64,000 bases of DNA, from contig CM062296.1 in the NCBI GenBank assembly GCA_031216915.1, positions 146,424,340 to 146,488,339 of the forward strand. Direction: 5' to 3'. Positions 10,876 to 21,125 of the stretch are shown here, piece by piece. Each line of letters opens with the position of its first letter. Position 1 is the stretch's first letter. Source of the stretch: Pictodentalium vernedei. Its lineage: Eukaryota > Mollusca > Scaphopoda > Dentaliida > Dentaliidae. The translations under genes were made by a program, and so were the position numbers. Under the pieces are notes generated by a model. The model was not told where the DNA came from and ran no database searches. It saw only the letters and a list, made by a program, of their open reading frames with translations.

Positions 10876-11591
10876 ATCATATGACTCGTCCGTTTTGTTC
10901 ACTTTAAAACATTTGATATTTTGTTTTCATATTAATCAGTGATAAATAAAGCCTTCTGTCAATTTCATTGGTCAATTTCAAACCTAGACAATTTGATTGT
11001 CTGAACAAAATACAACTGGGCCACATTTTCATAATTTGCATAATTAAAGTGGGGAGCTTTCATTGGTCAATTTCAAAACTGGACAATTTAATTGGCTAAA
11101 CAAAATACAACTGGGTCACATTTGCATAATTTCAGTAGGGAGAATTTACGTTATCTGTCCTATTTTGGGTGGGTTATATTGTATTAATCTTTTACCTACA
11201 AGAAAAACGCCATTCATTTTTTTATATTTTCACTTTTTGCTTCCAAAACATAGGTTATGACCCCTCATTGGAACGAGCTCGTTCCAATGAGGGTCATAAC
11301 CTATGTTTTGGAAGCAAAAAATGAAAAGTTTTAGTTATACGAGGATGTGTTTTCCAAGTGCCGTCTGCAACTCAAGTTAGGTGATGGGTTAAAAAAGTCA
11401 TGCTAAGTGGCTAATTTGTGCGTGTGTGTGTCATATGATACATAGAATATGAAATGAGAGTTTTTCTCGAAAAATATTTATAAAACTCGTCCGAATTTTC
11501 CGTTTGGGCTCACTAGAGGCTCGCTAAAACGGAAAATTCTGAGACTCGTTTCATAAATATTATATGAGAAAAACATTCATTTCATATCCTC
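10876..11591. mobile_element. Composite repeat R2, copy 1, inside polymerase relic
   Basis: The 716 bp begins with TATCATATGACTCGTCCG and ends near CATATCCTCT. It matches 59,279-60,019 along its whole length, including a nested TTAA-type element and a palindrome with GTCCGAATTTTCCGTTTGGG arms (about 11,470-11,575). Recognisable polymerase coding stops at its left edge (about 10,870) and resumes at its right edge (about 11,600), so the whole unit inserted here. Confidence 0.8.
11184..11392. mobile_element. TTAA-type palindromic MITE, divergent subfamily, nested in R2 copy 1
   Basis: It starts TTAATCTTTTACCTAC and ends GGTGATGGGTTAA. The palindrome arms read GCTTCCAAAACATAGG, and the mirror reads CCTATGTTTTGGAAGC. 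This differs from the GTCTCAAAAACATAGG of the main family, and the difference is present on both arms. One G is missing from the right arm. Confidence 0.8.
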
Positions 11592-12150
11592 TGTGTGTGC
11601 AGGTGCCGAAGTTTCGGTGAACGATATTCTACAAATCTTTCATTTGCGTGTCTGTGGTGATCATCTTCTCGGGAGTTTCGAATTGCTCGTATAATTTTTT
11701 GATTCGAGATTCCATATCTTCCTCGAACGTTTGAGCCGCGTTGTCATCGCCCGACTGTTTCGTGTGGGTATACGAACCCAAAGAATGTCGATGGTGCAAA
11801 GAAAATTGTATGTGGAAACAATACCCAGACGGTATGTTCTTCTGATATTTTTCGGTGTAACGAAGAAGAAGATCGTCGGGCTGCCACAAACTCATTTTCA
11901 CAATGAAACATTCGAAATCGGCATACACCACAAAAGGCACGCTCATTTATCTGCTGTAATATATAAATTTAATGTAAGTGTGAGGCTTGGGCATGTTGAC
12001 GGCAACTCATTGATTTGAGTGGGATACTCCCCTTGACGTGCGAGCGATTATTTTCTATGGAAGGAATTCAGACAGTTGAAACAGAAAACTCTCTCATCCT
12101 GATATCGGCCAGTCTGTGTCGAAAGTAATCGACGCATGCTCTTGATCCGC

Positions 12151-12380
12151 ATACGCTAAACGATAGATTATCGAGGAAATTGCAGAAAGATAGAAATCGT
12201 ATCCCCCACTGTGAAGATATAGAAATTTTTACTTTCACAGTATCAATCAAAATGGCGGTTTTCACAGCATCACTTCAAGGTGAATTCGAGTCAAATTATC
12301 ACTGGAAATGATCAATTTGTTCTGAAAACGTATACGAAAAAGAAAATCTAGTCTTTCTGAGTGGATACCGAAAATTATCT
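12151..12380. repeat. Interspersed repeat R3, copy in polymerase relic
   Basis: It matches 17,281-17,508 and 30,433-30,660, sharing ATACGCTAAACGATAGATTA, ATCAAAAT(A/G)GCGG and GTCAAATTATCACTGG. It sits between the N-terminal polymerase block and its zinc-like segment, which makes a third interruption of that gene. The class is unknown. Confidence 0.7.
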
Positions 12381-12800
12381 CATAAGTGACCGAGACAAAT
12401 GTCTATTTTGCGCGAGATATCCTCTATTTATCGTTTTCCGCAATTAATAATAAATTCCTGTTTTTCACGCGATTTTCTTTTTGAGAACTTACCGTCAGAG
12501 AAAAAATATGTTTTTTCGAATCGTCGTCTCCCAAAACATTGATGGCGATCGTAGGATTTAGATTTTCAAAGCGATTGATGTGACAGAGCCATATCAGAAA
12601 AATCATTTCCCACCAGTTTAAATTCTTAGAAGATACAGCATACTTCGATACTCTCTGTGGATACTTTTCTATGGGACATAAGGCAGATGTGACAGCGCAT
12701 TTGAAGCACTGACAGTCTTCTTTATTTGTCATGTTTATCACTTTCTTTGCTATGAAATCAGGCAATTCTATATATGAAGATGTTCGCAATATATTGTACT

Positions 12801-13280
12801 TGTTGATGTGAATTTCTTTTCCGAATCTACGATTGCTACCTTTGTTTTGATATTGCGCCGAAATTTTATCATCTATTCTTTCATGTCATCGACGATATCA
12901 GACATAAACGAGCTTTTGGTCACGGTTTTGTGTGAGATTGAAAATAAGCCGTTTTTCCTCGATTTTACTCTTGTTCAGATCCCTCTTCTACATTCGACAC
13001 TTCAATTGTATTTTCCTTTTGATACCAACGTTTTGAATTCGACGAAATAAATCCAACTCGTTAGGTTCTATCTCATTAAAGAAATTGTGGGGATGAAACA
13101 TTTTTATACCCTGAATGTCAAACGTTAGAAAAATCCCTTGATGGCCTGCTCTCATTGTGCGGGTGTAGGCAACAACTGTTTGTGTATGATTTTAGCTCGG
13201 ATTTCTTCTATGTCACCATTTTTTTCAATTTCGATCATTTCTGCTTTTACGAGGTTTGCTTCGTTTTTTTTCTTTTTTTT
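12801..13280. other. Upstream flank of polymerase relic
   Basis: This is probably decayed N-terminal polymerase or other Polinton sequence on the minus strand, but no motif is clear. It ends at the left breakpoint of the tandem duplication in a T-rich tract. Confidence 0.35.
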
Positions 13281-13599
13281 ATTTCTGGTGTCGCCGATTC
13301 AATTGGAATGTTTAGTTTTCGTTTCCACTTTCCACCCACTGGTAGTTTTGTGTTTCTTTTCTTATCGTGTCCACCTCCAGGCATCTATTCTATCAACGCG
13401 TTATTATCTTGCGGCCATACACGTTTCACACCCAATCGACACATTTTAGATCTCAATTCTGGCACCGTTTTCTCACTGGCCTTTTGTAAGTTAGATCAGT
13501 TGTGGTTGATTCGATAATGTGACGATTACGCGCTTTTACGATTTTGCTGAATTGCTTAACGTAACTTTTCAATTGATCTAGATTGCATGCTTCTAATGA

Positions 13600-14230
13600 A
13601 CATTTTTTATTATAAACTTCAAAATATATTTTACAAACTTCCCAAAATTTTATTTTTTATTTCCTAATGTATATAACTTTCAAAGTTTGTTTTGAAACTT
13701 CTAAATATTATAAGAATTTTCAATTTTTCTTCAAACTTCCAAAAATGATTTAAAAACTTCCCATTGTTTTTTCGAACTTACAAAAACTGATTTCCGAACA
13801 TTCAAAAATCATTTTCAGACTATTATTTTTTTTCTTCTTCTCTTTCTTATATATATGAAATAGAATTGAACTTCATATTGTAAGAATACAAATTGAACTT
13901 CATATTTAAGAAATAGAAAAAATTGATTATTCATCACAAAAACAATTTTGAATGTTTACAAGAAACAAATAGTTTAATTTAAGCGTTTAAAAAACAAAAT
14001 TAAAATTTTTTATAAAAATTATTCTTCATATATATAATAGAAAATAAACAAAATTAAACATAAATTAAAAAATTAATCACACAATATGGTAATGGAAAAA
14101 ACAAATTGGATTGAAAAGAATCATTCCTTACACGAAATTTGAAAGAAAAGCTTTTCTTTTTAAACCTCATCCAATCCAATTGGAAGTGGTTGAGGTGATA
14201 TAGTTTGAGTACAAATATGAAAATTACAAC
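13600..14230. repeat. AT-rich block with degenerate AACTTC/AAAAAT motif
   Basis: The words AAACTTC, CCAAAA and TTTCAAA recur irregularly every 25-40 bases in 13,610-13,820, as in a decayed short tandem repeat. The block then becomes AT-rich with (TA) clusters. The duplicate lies at 26,735-27,355. No gene. Confidence 0.6.
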
Positions 14231-14242
14231 ATGGGATTATTA

Positions 14243-14363
14243 GTTACCCCGTGTCTGATCACGTGGTACGGGTTTTTACCAATCCGAAGCCAGCCGTATC
14301 CCATGGATACGGCTGGCTTCGGGTAGGTAAAAACCCGTACCACGTGATCAGACACGGGGTAAC
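14243..14363. repeat. 121-bp palindrome (copy A)
   Basis: GTTACCCCGTGTCTGATCAC begins one arm and its mirror image ends at 14,363. The centre is GATACGG around CCATGG. The arms are nearly perfect over about 58 bp. It carries a CACGTG-type word within each arm. Confidence 0.9.
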
Positions 14364-14539
14364 GAATTTATCTATTGACTTTCCGTTTTAGAAGTATAAT
14401 CTATTTCATGTGTGAACACACACAGCATGAGATCTTTTATCTTCCCTTGTTGAGCCATACAGGTTTCTGTGGAATTTTTGTGCAAAAGAGTTTTTGTGAA
14501 AATATGCCGATATGACCAGTATAAAAAAATTATTGAATT

Positions 14540-14650
14540 TCTTTTTTTCTTTTTTGTCTCAAAAACATAGCTTATGAACCCCACATTGGAGGGTACTCGA
14601 CAAGCTCATTCCAATAAGGGGTCATGAGCTATGTTTTGGAGATAAAAAAA
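14540..14650. mobile_element. Decayed core of a family I palindromic MITE (copy A)
   Basis: TTTTGTCTCAAAAACATAG and a mirrored CTATGTTTTGGAGAT flank a degraded centre. The TTAA termini are not recognisable. Confidence 0.65.
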
Positions 14651-14908
14651 TAAAATATAATACATGTACACTGTAAAACTGGAATGACGCGTCTTCTACG
14701 GGGTATGGACACTTTGCAGATTTCGGAACGAGGCATCCACTGGGTATGGGAAATTTGTCAGTGGCTGGGCGGACGTATCGTGGGTTTCAATGAATATGGT
14801 CTCATACCACGTATCTGTCAACCAATCAAATCAAAAAATTCACTTTAGTCAATAGATAATAAAACTGACTAACGATCAAGCAGAGTCGATTTTAGAGTTG
14901 AAAAAAGC

Positions 14909-15145
14909 GTGTTGGGAAACCCGAAAGAGGAAGAGAAAGATTTCGAGAATGCAGACTTTATTCTGCTCTACAGCAAAGACAAGACATTTCCGAAAATCGA
15001 TAGATGTGTTGTATATCAAATTGGAAAAGAAGCTCTGGAAAATGTGAAAAAAATAACGAAAATAGACATGGTCATCGAACAGTTACATAAAAATGAGGAG
15101 TGGAGAGTGACAGCTCGCATACCAATAAAAGACATGATATTATAA
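14909..15145 (+). other. Short unidentified ORF, also kept in copy B
   Basis: A 78-codon frame with lysine- and glutamate-rich, protein-like content (for example SKDKTFPKID, GKEALENVKK, NEEWRVTARIP). No family was recognised. The frame has no in-frame stop or indel in either duplicate (the other copy is 28,037-28,273). The copies are only a few percent apart, so this is weak evidence for selection. It may be an exon or a piece of a transposon gene. Confidence 0.35.
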
Positions 15146-15254
15146 AAGAAATGTGAAAAAAAATCGTAAAAGTCAAAAAAGAAATATGTTAAAATTTCTT
15201 TTTTTATTTCATAAAGAAATGTTAATAACATATCAATCTTCTTTCTTATTTTTT

Positions 15255-15781
15255 CCCCTTCACGAGATCTGAGTCGAATATTCGTTACCCAGTATTAAAT
15301 GCAAAATACTTCAAGAATTGAGGTTCGTGAGATCTCTCAGCAGTTTTCGAAAGCCTTGTTGCACATATTTGTAACATGTTTGTCCATAGACATGTTTGAG
15401 TCGAAGAAGGCACCAAGGTTACATACACTGTTACTCGCCCTGGTGGGGGAATCTCATACCTTCACTCACTTGATGTCAAATTTAGTGAGTTGCTGACGTC
15501 AACCAAATATTAGTAATTCAGTCTTATCATTAATTTGTTTGAAATCATCAAAGTGCGAGTGTCCGAAATACACGATTCAATAATTTTTTGAGCTTTAGTT
15601 TGATCCTTGGTTGATGGTCGAAAAGATAAGTAGGCTGGTGTGTCATAAGCATAACCATGAACGCCAGGCAGGTGTGAATCAATAATGGCGAACATTTTTG
15701 AAATATAGAATAGAAACACAACAGGACCAAGGCAACTGCCCTGTACCAGAGATCACCACCGAATCGACGAAATCCGCCAAT
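15255..15781 (-). pseudogene. CR1/L2-like non-LTR reverse transcriptase relic (copy A)
   Basis: The minus strand shows QLPWS-type remains of the PQGS..GPVLF region. It continues with MFAIIDSHL and HGYAYD, where an HxYADD catalytic box is expected, then LSFRPSTKDQTKAQKI and a thumb region with NLGAFFDSNMSMDKHV. Frame shifts and loss of the second catalytic aspartate (YAYD) mark it as inactive. A SINE abuts its upstream end. Confidence 0.75.
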
Positions 15782-15791
15782 GAGACACTTA

Positions 15792-16164
15792 TTTATTTAT
15801 ATTATTTATTGGTGTTTGAGGTCGCATACTTATACACAATGGTTAATCTTGACAGTGACAGTTTTACAGGTGGAGGAAGTCGGAGTACCCGGAGAGAACC
15901 ACCGAGCATCGACGAGCAACTGTCAGCTCCTCAACATTCTAACTCTGTTCAAACTCCGCTCAAGCAGGGTTATAACGGTTGAAGACATGTGCACCATCGA
16001 CGTGCAGTACGCCTTAGTGCACGGCGTCTTCGTGCCCCATGTAGGCAACCGAGATAAAGCGCCTTGCCCAAGGACACAACGTGGGTCGTCCCGGACGGGG
16101 ATCGAACTCGGGACCTCTAGCATTGAAGTTCAACAGTCTACCACTCAGCCACCGCGCTCCAAGC
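15792..16164 (-). mobile_element. tRNA-derived SINE (copy A)
   Basis: On the minus strand, a tRNA-like head (GGAGCGCGGTGGCTGAG with A-box-like and GTTCGATCC B-box-like words) is followed by a conserved middle (TTGTGTCCTTGGGCAAGGC). An AAAT-type tail follows. Flanking GAGACACTTA (15,782-15,791) and GAGATACTTA (16,165-16,174) form the target duplication, with one later change. Two more copies lie at 41 and 44 kb. Confidence 0.9.
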
Positions 16165-16344
16165 GAGATACTTACAAAACTGACAAAAAATACACGTTTT
16201 CACACGTTTTAACATGTTGAAGCGTGTGTCGTTCGCATCACTCACTTTAGATTTCTCGCCAAAAGTGGGATTGATAGCTACAAGACAACACGCGACTTTT
16301 CAATCCCGAAGTTGTTTTGTTTTTGTATAAAAGGTATGTCATTT

Positions 16345-17050
16345 TCATCTCGGATTCCAAAGTTTCCCATATATCCACTGTCATCGTGAAAAAAATGAGA
16401 TACATTCTCGGATTGGGTACGAACAGAAGTTTTTCCAAGATTTCTAAGATTTCCTGAGATTTTTATTTTCGCTCGATCTCCGTGATTCTTTCGACAAAAC
16501 AGGACAGACCCTCGTGGTCTTTCTATCGGCGATTTGATTTCCCTTCAGATTTTCATCTCGGATTCGAAAACTTCCCGAATATCCACCGTCATCGTGTGAA
16601 AACATGAGATGAATTCTCGGACTGTGTTCGAACCGAAGATTATCCAAGATTTTCTAAGATTTTCTAAGATTTTTTCTATGATTTTCTAAGATCTCCTAAG
16701 ATATCTTAACCCTTTACATAACATGAAAAGCAGACGACACTTGCAAAAGAAATTCTTGAATAACTAATTGTTTTCATTTTTTGTCTCAAAAACATAGGTT
16801 ATGACCCCTCGTTGGAACGAGCTCGTTCCAACGAGGGGTCATAACCTATGTTTTTGAGACAAAAAATTAAAATATTTTGAAAATTAATATGCGATTTTTG
16901 AGAATAGCGCTGGCCGGTTTTGGCTGTTACGTTGGGTAAAGGGTTAAATTTTTTTTTTAGCTCGATCTCTGTGATTCGAGCGATAAGACGGGACAGATCC
17001 TCATGGTCTTTCTATCGGCGATTGGATTCCCATCAGATTTCCAACTTGAA
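16345..17050 (+). repeat. About 208-bp direct repeat, two units, second split by a MITE
   Basis: Unit 1 (about 16,345-16,553) and unit 2 (from 16,554) share CATCTCGGATTC, ATCCAC(T/C)GTCATCGTG, GATCTC(C/T)GTGATTC and GTCTTTCTATCGGCGATT. In unit 2 the second half resumes at 16,955, after the TTAA element. Unit 1 therefore shows the pre-insertion state. Present in both duplicates. Confidence 0.75.
16706..16947 (-). mobile_element. TTAA-bounded palindromic MITE, family I (copy A, first)
   Basis: It starts TTAACCCTTTACATAACATG and ends GTTGGGTAAAGGGTTAA, reverse orientation. The core palindrome has the matched CGTTGG/CCAACG pair and a very short loop at GAACGAGCTCGTTC. Confidence 0.9.
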
Positions 17051-17280
17051 AAAGTCGTGTTTTGACTTGTGGTATACAAGCGAAATTAACGAGAAATCTA
17101 ACACAGGCTCGTATCTCACTTCGTCGATTTCTCGAGAAAATAAGCTTGAAGATCGCGAGAAATAACCTAAGAAATTTTCAAATCAAAAAACTGTTTTAGT
17201 GGGCTTAAATCGGCAATTTACATCTACGGATGATGAGCTCGATCCATGGGGAGTCTCATGATACGGTATTATATTTTATT

Positions 17281-17508
17281 ATACGCTAAACGATAGATTA
17301 TGGAAGAAATTTCGGAATGATAGAAATCGTATCCACCACTGTGGAGATATGGACATTTTCACTTTCACTGGATTAATCAAAATAGCGGCTTTCAAAGCAT
17401 CACTCCAAGGTGAATACGAGTCAAATTATCACTGGCAAAGATCAATTTGTTCTAACGTATAATGACACGAACATCTAGTATTTGGGAGTGGATACCGATA
17501 ATTTCCAG
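17281..17508. repeat. Interspersed repeat R3 (copy A)
   Basis: It matches the R3 copy at 12,151-12,380 inside the Polinton polymerase, and its own duplicate at 30,433-30,660. Confidence 0.7.
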
Positions 17509-17751
17509 CAATACTTCAACACGTATTCACCTTGAATTGATGCATGGAGCCCGCTAGTCCAAACATGGCCAGGAAGTCTGTAATATAAGTTTTTGGTTTG
17601 TCCTTTCAAAAGCACTATTGTCTGCGCGCGAAAAGTGGAAGTCGCAGGTGCGATGGCGCGTAAGAGCAACAGCTCGCCTCAAAATCGACAGATTGCACAA
17701 AATATAGCCTATGACCTCTCACTGGGGCTGCTCGTCGTAAAATCTTATAGA

Positions 17752-18000
17752 TTAATCCTTTATCTAACATGAAAAGCAGACGACACTTGCAAACAAAATT
17801 CTAGAATAACTATTTTTTTCATTTTTTGTCTCAAAACTAGGGTTATGACCCCCTCATTGGAACGAGCTCGACGAGCTCGTTCCAAAGAGAGGTCATAACC
17901 TATGTTTTTGAGACCAAAATGACAATATAATGAAAATTAATTGGTCACTTTTGTGAATATCGCTGGCCGGTTTTGGCCGTTACGTTGAGTAAACGGTTAA
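17752..18000 (-). mobile_element. TTAA-bounded palindromic MITE, family I (copy A, second)
   Basis: It starts TTAATCCTTTATCTAACATG and ends GTTGAGTAAACGGTTAA. The arms are partly decayed (CATTGG against CCAAAG). It ends 134 bp before the TATA box of the glycosyltransferase gene. Confidence 0.85.
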
Positions 18001-18133
18001 GCATGAATAAGCATGAAATCGTCTAAATTTGAATTGGAAAATGTAGTGTTAAAAAGGAATAAGACATAAATTCTGCGCATGCTCAATTGTTAGAGGTCAT
18101 GTGTGAGAAGTGTCTTGGAAATTAATTGAATAG

Positions 18134-18141
18134 TATAAAAG
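18134..18141 (+). promoter_or_regulatory. Candidate TATA box of the glycosyltransferase gene
   Basis: TATAAAAG, a consensus TATA box, lies about 180 bp upstream of a canonical splice donor and 266 bp upstream of the first downstream ATG of the coding frame. It is conserved in copy B (31,290-31,297). The start of transcription would be expected near 18,160-18,170. This is inferred from sequence only. Confidence 0.55.
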
Positions 18142-18310
18142 GAGTGGTGCACACAAGCCTTACGGACGGGCAGTGCAAGTGTACGAAGGACGTATCAACG
18201 AGCAACATAGCTCCTACTTCTTCAGAATGTGGGATATATTGTCTTCATATCCATCCGCCCGTACAGAAAATGTGCAAAACAGTAATCAGAAAATGTCGAA
18301 GGGCTGACAG

Positions 18311-18371
18311 GTATATTCCTATCTGACATCACCCGGGTAGTCTGAAATGTCTCCACATTATTTTCTTTCAG
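18311..18371 (+). other. Predicted 61-bp intron
   Basis: Donor GACAG|GTATAT and acceptor TTTTCTTTCAG|GTGG are both good matches to splice consensus. Removing the intron keeps the reading frame open from exon 1 into the enzyme frame. A copy of the same length lies at 31,467-31,527 in copy B. The intron is very short, so transcript evidence would decide. Confidence 0.55.
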
Positions 18372-18399
18372 GTGGAAGATTGTGATATCCAACAGTCCA

Positions 18400-19656
18400 A
18401 TGATGCGGTGGAAGAAAATACACCCGAGGACGATTTTGTCAGTGCTTCTGATGTTGGTGTTGTGTATTATTGTAAAGATGATTTGGCTGTCACAATGGGC
18501 AGATATAACGAGGTTGAAATTGTCAAAAAACTCAGCACTTGGTTCACGTTCATTTGAGAAAGACAAACAAACTTCAGCTGATACTGTGCCAGAGAAAACG
18601 AGAAAATACAGCCCGTACAGTCCCGATGAACTCGTCAACGAGACAATACAGCAATTTTTGGTGGAAAAGAAAAGTGGTTTAGATAAATTAAAGTTCACCT
18701 TAAGACCAAGTAAAACTTCTTCCGTTGCAAAAACGAATCCTCTTCAGGGTGCAATCGACAAAAATAAAGTCACCCTGGTAAGATCGCCCACAAATCATTC
18801 AGCGTTGAATAATAACATTAGGCCTGACACATGCAGTGGATGTTTTCAGCATAACTATAAACTAATAATAAGCAACAGAGTATGTCAAGAAGGGGCAAAC
18901 AAATCGGAAGTGAGGTTTATAATTCTTATATTTTCAAAACTTAATTCTATTGAAAAAAGGACGGCCATTAGGGAAACATGGGCATCGTATTCCAAAAACA
19001 ACACAGGGATCATAAGGTATGCGTTTCTGTTTGGAGACCAGGGGAACTCTAAAAAAAACCAGAAGTTACTAGATGAAAATCGTGTGTATCAGGATATCCT
19101 ACAAGAGGATTTTGTTGATAGTTATCGGAACTTAACTTTAAAGTGTATGATGGCTTTCAAGTGGGCAAGTGAATATTGCTCCAATGCTAAATACTTCATG
19201 AAAACAGATGACGATACTTGGATTAACATGCCTCGATTAATGACTTTGTTGCCTCACGCCAATCTTGCCAACTCAATGATTGGTATGTGTGCGTACTATA
19301 ACTCCACGCCAATACGCGATAAAAAGAGCAGAAAATGGTTTATACCAGTCGAGAGATATCCACACAATGTTTATCCTCAATATTGTGCTGGATCGGGGTA
19401 CGTCACGAGTGTTGACGTGGCAACAAAGGTGTTCGCCATATCTAAGGACATACCATTCTTTGAAATGGAAGATGTATACGTTGGACTTTGTTTGCAATCT
19501 ATTGGAATTCGGAGGAGACATGTTCGAGGATTTGAAAATTATCATGTTAAATACAAAAAGTGTTTGTACAAGTCAGACAAAATGTACACAAACCATTACA
19601 TGTATCCAAAATTAATGTATCGTGCTTGGAATGACAGCTGTCCGACCTATCAATAG
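18400..19656 (+). CDS. Beta-1,3-galactosyltransferase-like Golgi enzyme (GT31)
   Basis: A 418-residue frame read from the ATG at 18,400. A short basic N terminus is followed by a hydrophobic anchor (about residues 11-31), a low-complexity stem, then a GT31 galactosyltransferase domain (about 170-385). Family landmarks are RTAIRETW (187-194), the metal-binding KTDDD (DDD at 270-272) and EDVYVG (357-362). Seven NxS/T sequons fit a lumenal, glycosylated protein. The family transfers galactose or N-acetylglucosamine from UDP-sugars in beta-1,3 linkage; the donor and acceptor here cannot be read. If the 61-bp intron is used, an in-frame ATG at 18,270 would add 23 cytosolic residues, so the start is uncertain. 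The frame is intact, unlike the copy at 31,554-32,806. Confidence 0.9.
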   Translation: MMRWKKIHPRTILSVLLMLVLCIIVKMIWLSQWADITRLKLSKNSALGSRSFEKDKQTSADTVPEKTRKYSPYSPDELVNETIQQFLVEKKSGLDKLKFTLRPSKTSSVAKTNPLQGAIDKNKVTLVRSPTNHSALNNNIRPDTCSGCFQHNYKLIISNRVCQEGANKSEVRFIILIFSKLNSIEKRTAIRETWASYSKNNTGIIRYAFLFGDQGNSKKNQKLLDENRVYQDILQEDFVDSYRNLTLKCMMAFKWASEYCSNAKYFMKTDDDTWINMPRLMTLLPHANLANSMIGMCAYYNSTPIRDKKSRKWFIPVERYPHNVYPQYCAGSGYVTSVDVATKVFAISKDIPFFEMEDVYVGLCLQSIGIRRRHVRGFENYHVKYKKCLYKSDKMYTNHYMYPKLMYRAWNDSCPTYQ

Positions 19657-20029
19657 GTTTTTTCACCACTGCTTCAAAATCCGTGAAGTGAGTGTTAGGC
19701 GCTAGTTACAGTGAGCTGGCCAGACAAGGAACAGTTTTTAGGGACGAATCTATAATTTGACTGTAAAGAATATTTGCGGGGGTAGTGGAGGCGGGGCGCG
19801 TTACTAAATGTACAAAGCAAATACACATTGTGGGAAAGAAAAGTATGTACAAAACAATAAGAAACATCATTCAGAGTTGCTTTCACTTTCGTCTTGGTAT
19901 AACATTTCTTTACGAAACAAATGGCAGTTGCCTAGTAAAGGCGGCACGGTCAACATCAAATCGAAGAGAAGGACGAGCATTTGTTTTTAATTTAACCCTC
20001 TGCACATTATTTTCAAATAATTTAATCAT
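19657..20029 (+). other. 3' flank of the glycosyltransferase gene
   Basis: Probable 3' untranslated and flanking sequence. No AATAAA signal lies close to the stop. The first clear AATAAA is at about 20,296, inside the next repeat. Confidence 0.4.
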
Positions 20030-20732
20030 TTGCCCCGCCTCTGCGTTTGATTGGTTGAAAGCATTCAGCATTGTCGTCGTCAAAATCGTGTAAACCAAAT
20101 CACGTAATGATTTGAAATGTCTACACGTTCGCAAGACTCTGGAAGTCCCACCCACTCAACCCAATTCTCACCGTGAGGGCGTGACGGCAGACTGATAGAT
20201 AGATAACAAGCTTGTAAACAAAGATCAATGATCGACTTTTCATCGCCTCCAGTCAGCGAGAATATAATGATAATTTCTCGGGAACAATTGAATTTAATAA
20301 AATATACCGAATTGGGAGACGAATAAAAGATCATACATCCAAACATGATTTTGGGAGAACTTAAGAAAAATGTTTTTAATGATATTGTTACGTGACTAGC
20401 TAAATATCTGTCGTCTGCGATCGTACATCAAAACAACAAAGAACTTGACAATGATTGACGTGACCTGTCTGTGGCACACTTTCCTGAGTTTGACTGTTAT
20501 CTTTTGCGAAAATCAAAAGTTTTTCGTTCACGTACACATAGTTTTTATATTTTAATAGTACAGCCGGATTAAATTATAAGAAATAACTGTTGTTTTCCTT
20601 CGGTTTATGCGCTATAAACCGAAAATTTTCAGCACAAGCTTAATTATAACTCGCTACGCGAGTTATGAAGCTTGTGTTGAAAATTTTCAGTTTATATCGT
20701 ATAAACCGAAGGAAAACAACAGTTATTTCTTA
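20030..20732 (+). repeat. Interspersed repeat R4 ending in a 156-bp palindrome (copy A)
   Basis: The block ends in a palindrome at 20,577-20,732, from TAAGAAATAACTGTTG to CAACAGTTATTTCTTA, centred on CTCGCTACGCGAG. It recurs in direct orientation at about 33,170-33,876 and inverted at 46,148-46,865. The inverted copy lies outside the tandem duplication, so R4 is an interspersed element with the palindrome at one end. No protein was recognised. Confidence 0.8.
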
Positions 20733-20816
20733 AATATCAAAATTTCAAGTTGCGGCAATTTTTTCCATAATGCAAATAGGAATTTAAATAATTCAACCTT
20801 GGTGGACAGAGCTCAT

Positions 20817-21125
20817 TGAGCTCTGTCACCAAAATTGAATTGGTTAAATTTCTAGTTACATTATTGAAGAGTTTGCAGGTGTAAAGTGCTTGTGCAAAGG
20901 AATATGGGGAAAGTTCCAAGCAACAAACACCCGCGATCAGTTCGGAAGTCGAGTTTATGAAGGTTTAGTGGAGCTCTGTCAACCAAGATTGAATTGGTTA
21001 AATTTCTAGTTACACTATTGAAGAGTTTGCAGGTGTAAAGTGCTAGTACAAAGGAATATGGGAAAATTTACAAGCAACAAACACCCGCGATCAGTTCAGA
21101 AGTCCAGTTTATGAAGCTTTAGAGG
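20817..21125 (+). repeat. 154-bp direct repeat, two units (copy A)
   Basis: Units starting GAGCTCTGTC(A)ACCAA at 20,817 and 20,971 share GAATTGGTTAAATTTCTAGT, GAAGAGTTTGCAGGTGTAAA and CACCCGCGATCAGTTC. The first unit is preceded by the short palindrome ACAGAGCTCATTGAGCTCTGT. The duplicate is at 33,964-34,272. Confidence 0.8.

Larger units (their letters stand above)
9292..12800 (-). pseudogene. Polinton/Maverick-type DNA polymerase B relic
   Basis: Read on the minus strand from 12,800 to 9,292, this shows the order of a Polinton protein-primed polymerase. An N-terminal block has SSYIELPDFIAKK and CQCFKCAVTSAL (12,789-12,424). A CFNCLNSF zinc-like segment follows near 12,090, then the exonuclease I motif YADFECF (near 11,925). 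Next come NCNLKY and YESHLF (near 10,780), VLLLADVFE (near 10,230), a palm motif A reading HANNLYT where DANNLYG is usual, and VDLEYPETLHD (near 9,630). Several stops, frame shifts and the lost motif A aspartate show that it is dead. It is split by three mobile sequences, annotated separately. In intact elements this enzyme copies the transposon DNA. Other Polinton genes (integrase, protease, ATPase, capsid) were not recognised nearby. Confidence 0.85.

Noticed and set aside
18222..18698. Antisense open frame of 158 codons over the glycosyltransferase start
   Set aside because: It is a shadow of the real coding frame; the same applies to the antisense frame at 19,273-19,545 and its duplicate.
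20296..20301. AATAAA as polyadenylation signal of the glycosyltransferase gene
   Set aside because: It is 640 bp past the stop and inside an interspersed repeat; AATAAA is common by chance in this AT-rich sequence.
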